Positions 25,413-34,999 of a stretch of 64,000 bases of DNA are shown here, piece by piece. Made by a program: the position numbers and the translations under genes. Each line of letters starts with the position of its first letter. The first letter of the stretch is position 1. The notes below the pieces were generated by a model. It did not search any database, had not been told where the DNA came from, and saw only the letters and a list, made by a program, of their open reading frames with translations. Source of the stretch: Clostridium sp. AM34-11AC (GTDB lineage: Bacteria > Bacillota > Clostridia > Lachnospirales > Lachnospiraceae). The stretch lies in contig NZ_QWGL01000010.1 in the NCBI RefSeq assembly GCF_003435375.1, positions 10,102-74,101 of the forward strand. The letters run 5' to 3'.

Positions 25413-25578
25413 TTTTAATATTATATGGGATTATTTTTTCGATGGTAAAACATTAGGAATAATGTTATACTGAACCTATATGCGGGCCACACATTTTCTG
25501 AATGTTCCGGCATTTATCGAAGAAAATCCGGAGCAGTCCGGTGGCTGAAAAAGTGCGATAGAAACGGAGAAGTTGTCT

Positions 25579-26334
25579 ATGAAAAAAATGATTTCCTGGA
25601 ATGTAAACGGGCTGCGTGCCTGCCTGGGAAAGGGATTTTTAGAATATTTGAAGGAGTCGGATGCAGATATTTTCTGTATTCAGGAGAGTAAGCTGCAGGA
25701 AGGGCAGGTGGAGCTGGAGCTTCCGGGATATCACCAGTACTGGAATTACGCGGAAAAAAAGGGATATTCCGGTACGGCGATGTTTACGAAGGAAGAACCT
25801 GTCTCAGTGACCTACGGTCTTGGGATCGAGGAACATGATCATGAGGGCCGGGTGATCACGGCAGAATTTCCGGAATACTATGTGGTCACCTGCTATACCC
25901 CGAATTCCCAGGACGGCTTAAAGCGCCTCGATTACCGGATGCAGTGGGAGGACGCATTCCGGGCGTACTTAAAGGAACTGGAGACGAAGAAACCGGTAAT
26001 TTTCTGCGGTGATCTTAACGTGGCACATCAGGAGATCGACTTAAAGAATCCGAAGACGAACCGGAAGAATGCAGGTTTCTCTGATGAGGAAAGAGCGAAA
26101 TTTACGGAGCTTTTAGAGGCTGGATTTGTTGATACGTTCCGATATTTTTACCCGGATCAGGAAGGGATCTACTCCTGGTGGTCTTACCGGTTCTCGGCAA
26201 GAGCGAAGAATGCAGGGTGGAGGATCGACTACTTCTGCGTTTCAGAGAGTCTGAAGGACAGGCTTGTGGACGCGAAGATCCATACGGAAGTATTAGGAAG
26301 TGATCATTGTCCGGTGGAATTAGATATCCGGTAG
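25579..26334 (+). CDS. exoA: Exodeoxyribonuclease III (AP endonuclease)
   Basis: A 251-residue Mg-dependent nuclease of the ExoIII/APE1 family for base excision repair. Motifs: [22 protein letters not shown] with metal Glu, [22 protein letters not shown] with catalytic Asp/Asn, and GSDHCPVEL at the end with the catalytic Asp-His. The length matches Bacillus ExoA (about 252). ATG at 25579 is the natural start; an upstream TTG at 25573 is possible. Confidence 0.95.
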   Translation: MKKMISWNVNGLRACLGKGFLEYLKESDADIFCIQESKLQEGQVELELPGYHQYWNYAEKKGYSGTAMFTKEEPVSVTYGLGIEEHDHEGRVITAEFPEYYVVTCYTPNSQDGLKRLDYRMQWEDAFRAYLKELETKKPVIFCGDLNVAHQEIDLKNPKTNRKNAGFSDEERAKFTELLEAGFVDTFRYFYPDQEGIYSWWSYRFSARAKNAGWRIDYFCVSESLKDRLVDAKIHTEVLGSDHCPVELDIR

Positions 26335-26390
26335 AATAGATTTTGTGCAGTGATCGGCTTAAGGCAAAATTGTATATATGGGTAAAAGCC

Positions 26391-26410
26391 TTGTGCAGTT
26401 ATCTGCACAA
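26391..26410 (+). other. Short perfect hairpin
   Basis: TTGTGCAG, loop TTAT, CTGCACAA: 8-bp perfect stem in the gap between exoA and the Uup-like gene. It has no U-run on the plus strand. Confidence 0.4.
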
Positions 26411-26502
26411 AAATACGTATTTTCAGATTTAGAAAATCAATGTGCCTAGAACATACCTGGTGCAGATATTAATTTTAGAAAGAGATAGTAGGTTGACATA
26501 AC

Positions 26503-28359
26503 ATGAATTTAGTGACGGCAGAACATCTGACGAAATCATATACGGAGCGGCTGCTCTTTGACGATACCGATTTTTCCATCAACGAGGGTGACAAAATCGG
26601 TCTCATCGGAATCAACGGAACAGGAAAATCGACGTTATTGAAGCTGGTGGCGGGACTTGAGGAGCCGGACTCCGGCCGGATCGTCCGCGGACGGAATCTG
26701 GATATCCGATATCTCCCTCAGAACCCGGTATTCCATCCGGGCGAGACGGTGCTGGAGAGCGTTTTAAGGGAAAATGAGGGACATGAACATGTCTGGGATA
26801 TCGAAAGTCAGGCAAAATCCATGTTAAACCGCCTCGGAATCCCGGATTTCAACGAGAAGGTGGAGCATTTATCCGGCGGACAGAAGAAGCGCGCGGCGTT
26901 GGCATCTGTACTTTTATCGACGGCGGAGCTTCTGATCTTAGACGAGCCGACAAACCATCTGGACAGCGAGATGGCGGACTGGCTGGAAGATTATTTAAAG
27001 AAATTCAAGGGCGCACTCCTTATGATCACCCATGACCGGTATTTCCTTGACAGCGTGACGAACCGGATCGTGGAGCTGGATAACGGAAAGCTTTACAGCT
27101 ATCAGGCAAACTACGAGGGATTCCTGGAGCTGAAGGCAGAGCGCATGGATATGGAAAAGGCCTCTGAGCGCAAACGTCAGTCGATTTTGCGGACAGAACT
27201 CGCATGGATGCAGAGAGGCGCCCGTGCCCGCTCTACAAAGCAGAAAGGCAGAATTCAGCGGTTTGAGGCACTGCGGGATAAAAAGGGACCGGTGGAGGAC
27301 GGAAAAGTCGAGATGGAGTCCATCTCCAGCCGTCTCGGCCGTACCACCATCGAGATCTCGGATCTCTGCAAATCCTACGGGGACAAGGTTCTTGTAAAGG
27401 ATTACACCTACTTTTTCTTAAAGGATGACCGCATCGGCTATATTGGTCCCAACGGAAGTGGAAAATCGACGTTGATGAAGATGATCGCCGGCTGGATCAA
27501 ACCGGATTCCGGAACGATCGAGATCGGACAGACCGTAAAGCTTGGATATTTTTCACAGGAAAATGAGGACATGGACACGAGCCTCAAGGTCATCGACTAT
27601 ATTAAGAATGTTGCGGAGTATGTAAAGACAAAGGACGGCAGCATCAGCGCGTCCCAGATGCTGGAGCGGTTTTTATTCCCGCCGTCTGTCCAGTATACCG
27701 TGATCGAGAAGCTGTCCGGCGGCGAGAGAAGACGCCTTTATCTTTTGAAAATCCTCATGAGTGCACCGAATGTCCTGATTCTGGACGAGCCGACGAATGA
27801 CCTTGATATCCAGACGCTGATGATCCTGGAAGACTATCTTGACAGCTTTCAGGGGATCGTCATCACGGTATCCCATGACCGGTATTTCCTGGACCGCGTG
27901 GTCGGCAGGATTTTCGCCTTCGAGGGAGATGGAAAGCTTCAGCAGTACGAGGGCGGATTTACGGATTACCAGGCAGCGAAGGCGGAGCGGGAAGCGAAGC
28001 TTGCGGAGAGCGCGGCGGAGAATCCGGCGGCAGCGAAGAAGTCTGCGGATAAGGGAAATGACGCGGCTGAGACAGACAGCGCATCCCGCGGAAACGGGAA
28101 GCCGAGAGAAAAGAAGCTGAAATTCAGCTACAAAGAGCAGAGAGAGTGGGACACCATCGAGGACGATATCGCGCAGCTGGAAGAGGCGGTGGAGAACCTG
28201 GAAAAGGAGATCGAGGCGTCCGCGACAAACTTTACAAAGCTCAATGAGCTGATGAAGGAAAAAGAAGAGAAGGAAGCGCAGCTCGAGGAGAAGATGGACC
28301 GCTGGGTATACTTAAACGATCTGGCGGAGCAGATCGAGGCGCAGAAGAACAATAAATAA
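26503..28359 (+). CDS. ABC-F ATPase, Uup type
   Basis: A 618-residue duplicated ATPase. Both sites look complete: Walker A GINGTGKST and GPNGSGKST, signatures LSGGQKKR and LSGGERRR, Walker B LILDEPTNHLD and LILDEPTNDLD, H-loops THDRYF and SHDRYF. After about residue 490 follow an Ala/Glu/Lys-rich linker and a C-terminal coiled coil (EQREWDTIEDDIAQLEEAVE region), the Uup signature, which binds DNA or ribosome in studied members. It contrasts with the degenerate ABC-F at 6715. A role in translation or replication-linked ribosome rescue is known for the family. Confidence 0.92.
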   Translation: MNLVTAEHLTKSYTERLLFDDTDFSINEGDKIGLIGINGTGKSTLLKLVAGLEEPDSGRIVRGRNLDIRYLPQNPVFHPGETVLESVLRENEGHEHVWDIESQAKSMLNRLGIPDFNEKVEHLSGGQKKRAALASVLLSTAELLILDEPTNHLDSEMADWLEDYLKKFKGALLMITHDRYFLDSVTNRIVELDNGKLYSYQANYEGFLELKAERMDMEKASERKRQSILRTELAWMQRGARARSTKQKGRIQRFEALRDKKGPVEDGKVEMESISSRLGRTTIEISDLCKSYGDKVLVKDYTYFFLKDDRIGYIGPNGSGKSTLMKMIAGWIKPDSGTIEIGQTVKLGYFSQENEDMDTSLKVIDYIKNVAEYVKTKDGSISASQMLERFLFPPSVQYTVIEKLSGGERRRLYLLKILMSAPNVLILDEPTNDLDIQTLMILEDYLDSFQGIVITVSHDRYFLDRVVGRIFAFEGDGKLQQYEGGFTDYQAAKAEREAKLAESAAENPAAAKKSADKGNDAAETDSASRGNGKPREKKLKFSYKEQREWDTIEDDIAQLEEAVENLEKEIEASATNFTKLNELMKEKEEKEAQLEEKMDRWVYLNDLAEQIEAQKNNK

Positions 28360-28461
28360 AAGACAGGATCGTCTGATTGCTGCGGCCGGAATAACTTTGA
28401 GCCTGACGGCAGGCGGAACTGGTCAAGAATAACTATGTCGGGGAAAACGGGGGATTTTAGA

Positions 28462-30468
28462 ATGGCAGAATATCGAAACAAAAACAGAATCCTGTATCCA
28501 CTTGGTGTCACGCAGGAGGCAGATGGAGTTCGGATCCTGGTGCAGGGGCGTGCGAAGGAGGTTTGTCTGCTCTTATACAGACCGGGAGAAAAAACGCCAT
28601 GTGAGGAGATCCCGTTTGATCCGAAATACCAGATGGGAGATGTGTGGGAACTGGCACTGGACCGGACAGATTTTGCATCATTTGAATATAATTTCATGAT
28701 AGATGGGAAAATTGTGACAGATCCTCATGCGCGGATCATCACAGGCCGGGAGAAATGGGCAGACTGCAAACGTGCCGGAAAGCCGGTGCATGGACGGGTG
28801 CTGTCAGAGGAGTTTGACTGGGAGGATGATGTAAACCCGGAAACCCCTTATGCAGAAACGATCCTCTACAAACTCCATGTCAGGGGATTTACGGCACATG
28901 CGTCCTCCGGGGTATCTGCCCGTGGAACGTATGCCGGTGTCGTTGAGAAGATTCCATATTTAAAGGATCTTGGGATCACAGCGGTGGAGCTGATGCCGGT
29001 GACGGAGTTTGATGAGATTATGATGTCAGCCTCCGGGAGCGGATTCCACGACGCGAAGCCGGAACCAACAGGATACTTAAACTACTGGGGGTATGGCCCG
29101 TCCTACCTCTATGCAGTAAAGTCGGCGTACGCGTCCCATGGGGAGATGTCGGCGGAGTGTGAGTTTAAGACACTGGTAAAAGAATTACATAAGGCCGGGA
29201 TCGAGTGCATCCCGGAGATCTATTTTACCGGAAAAGAGCTTCCGGGGGAGATATTGTCTGTACTCCGGTACTGGGCGGAAGAGTACCATGTGGACGGCTT
29301 TCACCTGTCAGGATTCCCGGATCTCTCCCTGGCTGCGGAGGATCCGTTCTTAAGGCGGACGAAGCTCTTTGCGGAAAATTGGAATGAGGTCATGAACCGC
29401 CGCCCGAAGCAGGGCTATATTACGCCGGGGGACGGCGTGGTTTCCGTGGAGGAGAAGAACCTCGCGGAGTACAACATGCAGTTCATGGAGGACATGCGCC
29501 GGTTCTTAAAGGGCGATGAGGGAATGTTGTCGGCCTTTGAGTTCCGGAACCGCAGAAACCCGGCGGAGTATGCTGTGATCAACTACATGGCGAACACCAA
29601 TGGATTTACGCTGATGGACGCTGTCTCCTATGACAGGAAGCACAACGAGAAGAACGGCGAGGAGAACCGGGACGGAAGCGATTACAATTATTCCTGGAAC
29701 TGCGGCGCGGAAGGTCCGACGAGAAAGAAAAAGATCGTGGAGCTGAGGAAACAGCTCTTAAAGAATGCGTATCTGCTCCTGTTTTTAAGTCAGGGTGTTC
29801 CGCTTCTCATGGCGGGCGACGAGTTCGGGAACAGTCAGGACGGAAACAACAATGCCTACTGTCAGGACAATGCGGTTTCCTGGTTAAACTGGAAGCTTTT
29901 GGAGCCCCACAAGGATCAGGTGGAATTCGTAAAACGTCTCATTGCGTTCCGGAAAGCCCACAAGATGTTCCACATGGACCGGGAACCGCGGATCATGGAC
30001 TACAAGTCCTGCGGAAGACCGGATGTGTCCTACCACGGGGAAAATGCCTGGAAGCCGGAATTTGAGAACTTCCGCCGCCAGTTCGGCATCCTCTACTGGG
30101 GCGCCTACGCAAAACGCCCGGACGGAACCGATGATGCGAACTTCTATGTTGCCTACAACATGCACTGGGAACCTCATATGTTCGGACTGCCGCATCTGCC
30201 GAAAGGCGCGAGATGGCGCGTGATCTGCAGCACCGCGGATCCGGATGTGGAAGATATTCCGGCAGACGGAACCAGTGAGACGTTGAAAAACCAGATGATG
30301 CTAGCGGTGCCGCCGCGGGGGATCATGATCCTCGAGAGCTTTGCGGATCCGGACGGGGAGAAGGAAGCAAAGCACAGTAAAGGAAAAAAAGAGAAAATGG
30401 AAAAGACTGAAAAAGCGGGCGCTGCAGAGGCAAAGAAGTTATCGCAAGAACCTGAACGAAAAGAATAG
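28462..30468 (+). CDS. GH13-like (isoamylase/GlgX-type) protein lacking catalytic residues
   Basis: A 668-residue protein with an N-terminal CBM48-like domain (NRILYPLGVTQEADGVRILV) and a GH13_11-like barrel: LYKLHVRGFT, NYWGYGPSYLYAVKSAYA, LLMAGDEFGNSQDGNNNAYC and SWLNW are all recognisable. The catalytic motifs are changed: DGFRFD reads DGFHLS, so the nucleophile Asp is Ser283; the DVVxNHT motif reads PEIYFTGK; the HD of region IV reads TN in NTNGFTL. A Glu remains in FAENWN. It is thus probably a glucan-binding or regulatory pseudoenzyme rather than a debranching enzyme. The Lys/Glu-rich tail (last 45 residues) is low complexity. Start 28462 has a G-run 8 bases upstream; ATG 28435 has no site. 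Confidence 0.8.
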   Translation: MAEYRNKNRILYPLGVTQEADGVRILVQGRAKEVCLLLYRPGEKTPCEEIPFDPKYQMGDVWELALDRTDFASFEYNFMIDGKIVTDPHARIITGREKWADCKRAGKPVHGRVLSEEFDWEDDVNPETPYAETILYKLHVRGFTAHASSGVSARGTYAGVVEKIPYLKDLGITAVELMPVTEFDEIMMSASGSGFHDAKPEPTGYLNYWGYGPSYLYAVKSAYASHGEMSAECEFKTLVKELHKAGIECIPEIYFTGKELPGEILSVLRYWAEEYHVDGFHLSGFPDLSLAAEDPFLRRTKLFAENWNEVMNRRPKQGYITPGDGVVSVEEKNLAEYNMQFMEDMRRFLKGDEGMLSAFEFRNRRNPAEYAVINYMANTNGFTLMDAVSYDRKHNEKNGEENRDGSDYNYSWNCGAEGPTRKKKIVELRKQLLKNAYLLLFLSQGVPLLMAGDEFGNSQDGNNNAYCQDNAVSWLNWKLLEPHKDQVEFVKRLIAFRKAHKMFHMDREPRIMDYKSCGRPDVSYHGENAWKPEFENFRRQFGILYWGAYAKRPDGTDDANFYVAYNMHWEPHMFGLPHLPKGARWRVICSTADPDVEDIPADGTSETLKNQMMLAVPPRGIMILESFADPDGEKEAKHSKGKKEKMEKTEKAGAAEAKKLSQEPERKE

Positions 30469-30472
30469 AATT

Positions 30473-30512
30473 CGTAACTATTCAGTACCTTCATAGTTAC
30501 ACGCAAAAATCC
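30473..30512. mobile_element. Miniature inverted-repeat element, half copy B
   Basis: Forty bases identical to the left end of copy C (55195-55234), including the terminal CGTAACTATTCAGTA and its subterminal GTAACTAT/ATAGTTAC hairpin. No second end is found, so it is truncated or recombined. It starts 4 bases after the GH13-like stop codon. Confidence 0.65.
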
Positions 30513-30582
30513 CTGTCACCAGGACAAATAATAGTCTGTTTGTAAAACGCTATTATATGCCAACCTGGGTGACAGGGATTTT
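30506..30582. terminator. Long hairpin terminator between convergent genes
   Basis: AAAATCCCTGTCACC (30506-30520) pairs with GGTGACAGGGATTTT (30568-30582), extended by CAGG/CCTG with a bulge; an inner ATAATAG/CTATTAT stem lies in the loop. T-runs on both strands suit the convergent GH13-like and luxS genes. Confidence 0.75.
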
Positions 30583-30632
30583 ATATAATAATGGATTCAC
30601 TCAGAACCCGGCATGTTTGCAGTCTGCTCTAT

Positions 30633-31112
30633 TTATTCCGGATAAACAAGCTGTTCGTCGCGGATGTCTTCAAGCACCTCATCATAGAACTTTCCAGCAA
30701 GATATTTTGCCATCGGGAGGTTCATATCGAGGTAGTTTCCACAGTCGCGGGCAGCGGCACCCGGAACTTCGCCCTCGTAGTCACGGATGAAGAGGAACAT
30801 CTCCTGGAGAAGCGGGATGATGTCCGCAGACTCATAATCGCCAGCGAGAAGCAGATAGAATCCGGTGCGACATCCCATCGGGCCGAAGTAGAGCACTTTA
30901 TCTTTGTAAATACGGTGGTTTCTTAAGAAGGTTGCGCCGAGATGTTCGATCGTATGGACCTCTGCAGTGTTCATAACCGGCTCAAAGTTCGGACGGGTCA
31001 TACGGATATCGAAGGTCGTAACATGGCTGTCTCCGGCGACATCCCTGCGGGAAACGTAAACGCCGGGAATCAGTTTCAGATGATTGACAGTGAAGCTTGT
31101 GATCTTTTCCAT
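30633..31112 (-). CDS. luxS: S-ribosylhomocysteine lyase
   Basis: A 159-residue metal enzyme cleaving S-ribosylhomocysteine to homocysteine and the autoinducer-2 precursor DPD. The metal site HTIEHL (HxxEH) and the Cys of FGPMGCRTGFY are intact, together with TFDIRMTRPN. Normal length. The start at 31112 follows AAAGGGTG by about 10 bases; longer in-frame starts reach into the promoter. Transcribed from its own promoter at 31230-31258. No pfs/mtnN gene adjoins. Confidence 0.96.
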   Translation of the reverse strand: MEKITSFTVNHLKLIPGVYVSRRDVAGDSHVTTFDIRMTRPNFEPVMNTAEVHTIEHLGATFLRNHRIYKDKVLYFGPMGCRTGFYLLLAGDYESADIIPLLQEMFLFIRDYEGEVPGAAARDCGNYLDMNLPMAKYLAGKFYDEVLEDIRDEQLVYPE

Positions 31113-31229
31113 AATCAGATACACCCTTTCGTGAGTTTTGCTGTTTGTTGTTGTACACAGGTTGGAATTTTCCGAACTGAAAATTCTGTACAATACAGAG
31201 GCAGATGCCGTCTGACTGTACCAACTTTT

Positions 31230-31258
31230 ATTATAAAGGGGAGACCGTGTGGTTACAA
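31230..31258 (-). promoter_or_regulatory. luxS promoter
   Basis: On the minus strand TTGTAA, 17-base spacer, TATAAT. The leader is about 110 bases. Confidence 0.75.
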
Positions 31259-31323
31259 GATGGAATTTGTAAATTGTCAGTACCTGTTCAGCAGATCTGC
31301 TCCCTTCAATTGTCAATTTATTC

Positions 31324-31352
31324 TTGTCTCACTTTCTGATTTGTACTATAAT
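31324..31352 (+). promoter_or_regulatory. Promoter of the FAH-family gene
   Basis: TTGTCT (31324-31329), 17-base spacer, TATAAT (31347-31352), 43 bases before the ATG at 31402. It is divergent from luxS. Confidence 0.8.
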
Positions 31353-31401
31353 AACGTGTAACGGGATTTTTGAACTGAAACATATCCCATAAGGAGTGGC
31401 T

Positions 31402-32295
31402 ATGAAATTACTGGCATATGAAGTAGACAAAAGATCTTTTTTAGGTGTATTGAATGAGGATGAAACCTGGGTTTATCCGGTTTCTGCTGCGGGAATGGAA
31501 TATCGGTCCATGAAGGATCTGATCCGCGAAGCGGGACCGTCTGAGATGGAAATGCTGGATTATATTTCAAAGAAGATGCCGGGAGATGTGACCGGTGCGG
31601 CATCGGTGGAAGAGATCAAGGTCGTATCTCCGATCGCGGAGCCGGATCAGGACATTATCTGCCTGGGAATCAACTATATGGATCATGCGAAAGAGTCTGC
31701 GAGATTCCAGAAAGAGGAATTCTCAAAGCCGGAGAAAGCAATTTATTTCTCCAAGCGCGTAAATCGCACAAATGATCCGGACGGAATCATTCCGGCACAT
31801 AAAAACCTGACAAACCAGCTGGATTATGAGGCAGAGCTTGCCGTTATCATCAAGAAAGACGCGAAGGACGTAAAGCCTGGAGAGGTAAAAGATTATATTT
31901 TCGGTTACACGATCATGAACGACGTCAGCGCCAGAGAGGTGCAGACGGAACATAAACAGTGGTATTTCGGAAAGAGCCTGGATGGATTTACACCGCTCGG
32001 TCCGTGTATCATGACCGCGGATTCCACTGCGTTTCCGCCGGTGTTAAAGATTCAGTCTAAGGTAAACGGAGAACTCCGCCAGAATTCTAATACAGGGCTC
32101 TTTATCCATGGAATTGAGGAAGTGATCTGTGAACTCACACAGGGCATGACCTTAAAAGCAGGAACGATCATCGCGACAGGAACGCCGGCAGGAGTCGGCA
32201 TGGGATTCGTTCCGCCGAAATTCCTTGAGACCGGGGATGTTGTGGAGTGTATTATTGAAGGAATCGGTACGCTTAGAAATACGGTCGGTGAATAA
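31402..32295 (+). CDS. Fumarylacetoacetate hydrolase family protein
   Basis: A 297-residue protein of the FAH/HpaG superfamily, which cleaves or decarboxylates acylpyruvates, oxaloacetate-like or catechol-pathway acids. Motifs: IICLGINYMDHAKE, metal-binding DYEAELAVII, GYTIMNDVSAREVQ, KSLDGFTPLGPCI and TGTPAGVGMGF. AAGGAG precedes the ATG at 31402 by 5 bases. It stands as a single gene with its own promoter and a strong terminator. Substrate cannot be assigned; acylpyruvase/oxaloacetate decarboxylase activity is common for such lone members. Confidence 0.88.
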   Translation: MKLLAYEVDKRSFLGVLNEDETWVYPVSAAGMEYRSMKDLIREAGPSEMEMLDYISKKMPGDVTGAASVEEIKVVSPIAEPDQDIICLGINYMDHAKESARFQKEEFSKPEKAIYFSKRVNRTNDPDGIIPAHKNLTNQLDYEAELAVIIKKDAKDVKPGEVKDYIFGYTIMNDVSAREVQTEHKQWYFGKSLDGFTPLGPCIMTADSTAFPPVLKIQSKVNGELRQNSNTGLFIHGIEEVICELTQGMTLKAGTIIATGTPAGVGMGFVPPKFLETGDVVECIIEGIGTLRNTVGE

Positions 32296-32372
32296 ATAAT
32301 CAGACGGTATGCGATACAGGATATAGACATGGAAGAGCCATGCCGCAAAAATAAGATAAGATCAGCATAGCT

Positions 32373-32430
32373 GCCATGAAGGGAGCAGGAAGCCGGTCAG
32401 GATGACGGGCTGCTCTTTTCATGGCTTTTT
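32373..32430 (+). terminator. Long terminator between the FAH-family gene and larB
   Basis: GCCATGAAGGGAGCAG (32373-32388) pairs with CTGCTCTTTTCATGGC (32410-32425) with two G-U pairs, followed by five T. Confidence 0.8.
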
Positions 32431-32571
32431 GTTGCCGTGTGCCGTGCACCTGGAAGCCAGGGAAGCTTTCAGCGGCTGTATCTGCGCGAAAATTCAGATG
32501 GCGGAAGACGGCTGCGCCGGTGCGGACATGAGCAGCAGAACTTTTTGGAAAAAGGAGAAATTCTATTATAC

Positions 32572-33357
32572 ATGGAAGATATACGCGAAATGTTGAAAAA
32601 GGTGGCGGCAGGCGAGCTGTCTGTGGATAACGCTGTCCTGGAACTGAAGAAAGAGCCGTTTACGGCAGCAGGATACGATGACCTGGGATTCGCGAAGCTG
32701 GATACCCACCGGAAGCTGCGTCAGGGAGCGGCGGAGGTGATCTACGGAGCGGGGAAAACACCGCAGCAGATCGCCGGAATTGTGGAAGCGATGAAAAAAA
32801 GCGGACAGGAGACGATCCTGATCACCCGCGTGGATGAGGAGAAGAGCCGGGAGACAGAGAAACTTCTCGCTGGAAAGTACCCGGAAGGAAGCGGCTACAC
32901 ATATTTTAAGGACGCAAAAGTAGCAATCTGCGGAAAATTCCCGGAAAAAGACGGCGTCGGAACCATCGTTGTTGCGACGGGCGGAACCAGTGATATTCCG
33001 GTTGCGGAGGAAGCGGCACTTACGGCAGAGGCACTTGGAAACCAGGTGGAACGCCTCTATGATGTGGGGGTTGCGGGCCTGCACCGCCTGCTGTCCCACA
33101 TGGATTCTATTATGGATGCCCGTGTAATTATCGCCATCGCGGGGATGGAAGGCGCTCTCGCCAGCGTCATCGGCGGTCTCGCCGACTGCCCGGTGATCGC
33201 GGTGCCGACCAGCATCGGATACGGCGCGTCCTTCGGCGGTGTATCAGCGCTGCTCTCCATGCTGAATTCCTGCGCCAGCGGTGTCAGTGTGGTGAATATC
33301 GATAATGGATTCGGCGCCGGATATCTGGCGAGCATGATGAATCATATGCGTGGATAA
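32572..33357 (+). CDS. larB: Pyridinium-3,5-biscarboxylic acid mononucleotide synthase LarB
   Basis: A 261-residue PurE-like carboxylase/hydrolase. LarB carboxylates nicotinate adenine dinucleotide and hydrolyses the phosphoanhydride in making the nickel-pincer cofactor of lactate racemase-type enzymes. Visible: helical N-terminal part ([20 protein letters not shown]), [15 protein letters not shown], and the PurE-like [13 protein letters not shown] and [12 protein letters not shown]. The ATG at 32572 is about 15 bases from AAGGAG, longer than usual, so initiation may be weak. larC follows after 126 bases; larE and larA are not in the window. Confidence 0.92.
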   Translation: MEDIREMLKKVAAGELSVDNAVLELKKEPFTAAGYDDLGFAKLDTHRKLRQGAAEVIYGAGKTPQQIAGIVEAMKKSGQETILITRVDEEKSRETEKLLAGKYPEGSGYTYFKDAKVAICGKFPEKDGVGTIVVATGGTSDIPVAEEAALTAEALGNQVERLYDVGVAGLHRLLSHMDSIMDARVIIAIAGMEGALASVIGGLADCPVIAVPTSIGYGASFGGVSALLSMLNSCASGVSVVNIDNGFGAGYLASMMNHMRG

Positions 33358-33483
33358 GACTTCTGTTAACGTTGTCGGATCTGTCCGATCCGTAAATGAT
33401 ATGGCGGAATCGTCGAATAAAGCTGTCGATTCGAATGGAATGAAAGAAAATAATTTGTACTTTTTTAATGAGGTGGAATCAAT

Positions 33484-34944
33484 ATGAAAACATTATATTT
33501 TGACTGTGGAATGGGCGCTGCCGGAGATATGCTGATGGCATCTCTCTACGAGATCTGCCCGGATAAAGAGAAATTTTTAAAGAGCATGAACGAAATGGGT
33601 CTGCCGGGACTCTCCATTGAGGCGGAACCGTCAGTAAAGTGCGGAATCACAGGAACACATATGAAGGTGACGATCCACGGGGAGGAAGAGGAGAGCGTGG
33701 ATGTCGATCTGCAGGGGCATGAGCACGAGCATCATCAGGAGCATAACCATGAAGATAGTCAGCATAGCCATGCTCACGATCACCACCATGATCATGAAGA
33801 TACCCACCATGACCATAGTCACGAATCCCATCATCATGCCCACGAAATGGCAGAGTCAGCAGCAGAACAGACAGTTCACGAATGTATATATGATAAACAG
33901 GCTGATCAAAACCACGAGAATCAAAACGATCTCAATCACCCCCACACCCATGACCACGATCATAATTGCGGACATGATCATACCCACGATCATGGTCACC
34001 CCCACCACCATCACGCCAGCATGGCAGGTATTTCCCATATCATCGAGCACTTAAACCTCCCGGAAGAGGTAAAGAACGACATCGTGGCAGTCTACCGCCT
34101 GATCGCCGAGGCCGAGTCCCACGTCCACGGAAAGACCGTCGAGGAGATCCACTTCCACGAGGTGGGCACCGCCGACGCGATCGCGGATATCGCTGGAGTC
34201 TGCCTTTTAATGCACATGATCGCCCCACAGAAGGTGATCGCATCCCCGATCCATGTCGGAAGCGGAAATGTCCGCTGCGCCCACGGGATCCTGCCGGTAC
34301 CGGCACCTGCGACAGCATTTATTTTACAGGGACTCCCAATCTACAGCGGAGATATCAGAGGTGAGCTCTGCACCCCGACCGGAGCGGCATTGTTAAAGCA
34401 CTTTGTGACAGAATTTAAGGAAATGCCGGTTATGCGGACCGCTGCCATTGGCTACGGTATGGGAAAGAAAGACTTTGAACGTGCAAACTGCGTGCGCGTC
34501 CTCTTAGGCGAGACAGAGGAGAATGGAAGTGAAGTGACAGAGCTCTCCTGTAATCTCGACGATATGACCCCGGAAGCCCTCGGCTTCGTTCAGGAGATCC
34601 TCTTTGCCGCAGGTGCCCTTGAGGTCTACACGATCCCGATCGGTATGAAGAAGAGCCGCCCGGGAATCCTTTTAACCTGCATGTGCCGCTGCAATGACAA
34701 AAAGAAGATGGTTTCCCTGCTCTTCAAACACACAACAACGCTTGGCATCCGTGAGAGTATCAGCAAACGCTACACCCTGACAAGAACGATAAAGGAACAT
34801 GAAACTCCGTATGGTGTGGTCCGGGAGAAGGTTTCCGAAGGATACGGTGTGTGCCGCGGAAAATTAGAGTACGAAGATATTGCAAAGATCGCGAGAGAGA
34901 ATGGAATGTCGTTAGAGGAAGTTAAGGAATTAGTAGAGAAATAG
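33484..34944 (+). CDS. larC: Nickel insertion protein LarC with a long His-rich segment
   Basis: A 486-residue CTP-dependent nickel insertase that completes the nickel-pincer cofactor. N-terminal YFDCGMGAAGDMLMASL and later EIHFHEVGTADAIADI, PVPAPAT and LSCNLDDMTPEALGF are family motifs. Residues about 79-180 form a His/Asp/Glu-rich insert with more than 30 His, presumably nickel storage or delivery. In Lactobacillus plantarum the protein is made as LarC1/LarC2 by frameshifting; here one uninterrupted frame covers both parts. GAGGTG lies before the ATG. Downstream terminator at 34956. Confidence 0.93.
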   Translation: MKTLYFDCGMGAAGDMLMASLYEICPDKEKFLKSMNEMGLPGLSIEAEPSVKCGITGTHMKVTIHGEEEESVDVDLQGHEHEHHQEHNHEDSQHSHAHDHHHDHEDTHHDHSHESHHHAHEMAESAAEQTVHECIYDKQADQNHENQNDLNHPHTHDHDHNCGHDHTHDHGHPHHHHASMAGISHIIEHLNLPEEVKNDIVAVYRLIAEAESHVHGKTVEEIHFHEVGTADAIADIAGVCLLMHMIAPQKVIASPIHVGSGNVRCAHGILPVPAPATAFILQGLPIYSGDIRGELCTPTGAALLKHFVTEFKEMPVMRTAAIGYGMGKKDFERANCVRVLLGETEENGSEVTELSCNLDDMTPEALGFVQEILFAAGALEVYTIPIGMKKSRPGILLTCMCRCNDKKKMVSLLFKHTTTLGIRESISKRYTLTRTIKEHETPYGVVREKVSEGYGVCRGKLEYEDIAKIARENGMSLEEVKELVEK

Positions 34945-34955
34945 AGAGTGAACGT

Positions 34956-34997
34956 AAAAAGCAAGGAAGAACTTATTTTAGCTCTGCCTTGCTTTTT
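34956..34997 (+). terminator. Intrinsic terminator after larC
   Basis: AAAAAGCAAGG (34956-34966) pairs with CCTTGCTTTTT (34987-34997). Confidence 0.8.
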
Positions 34998-34999
34998 AC

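Noticed and set aside
33700..34020. Repetitive CAT/CAC-rich stretch in larC as a possible microsatellite or recent expansion
   Set aside because: Irregular order of His, Asp, Glu and Asn codons with no exact tandem unit; it reads as a normal His-rich metal-binding insert.
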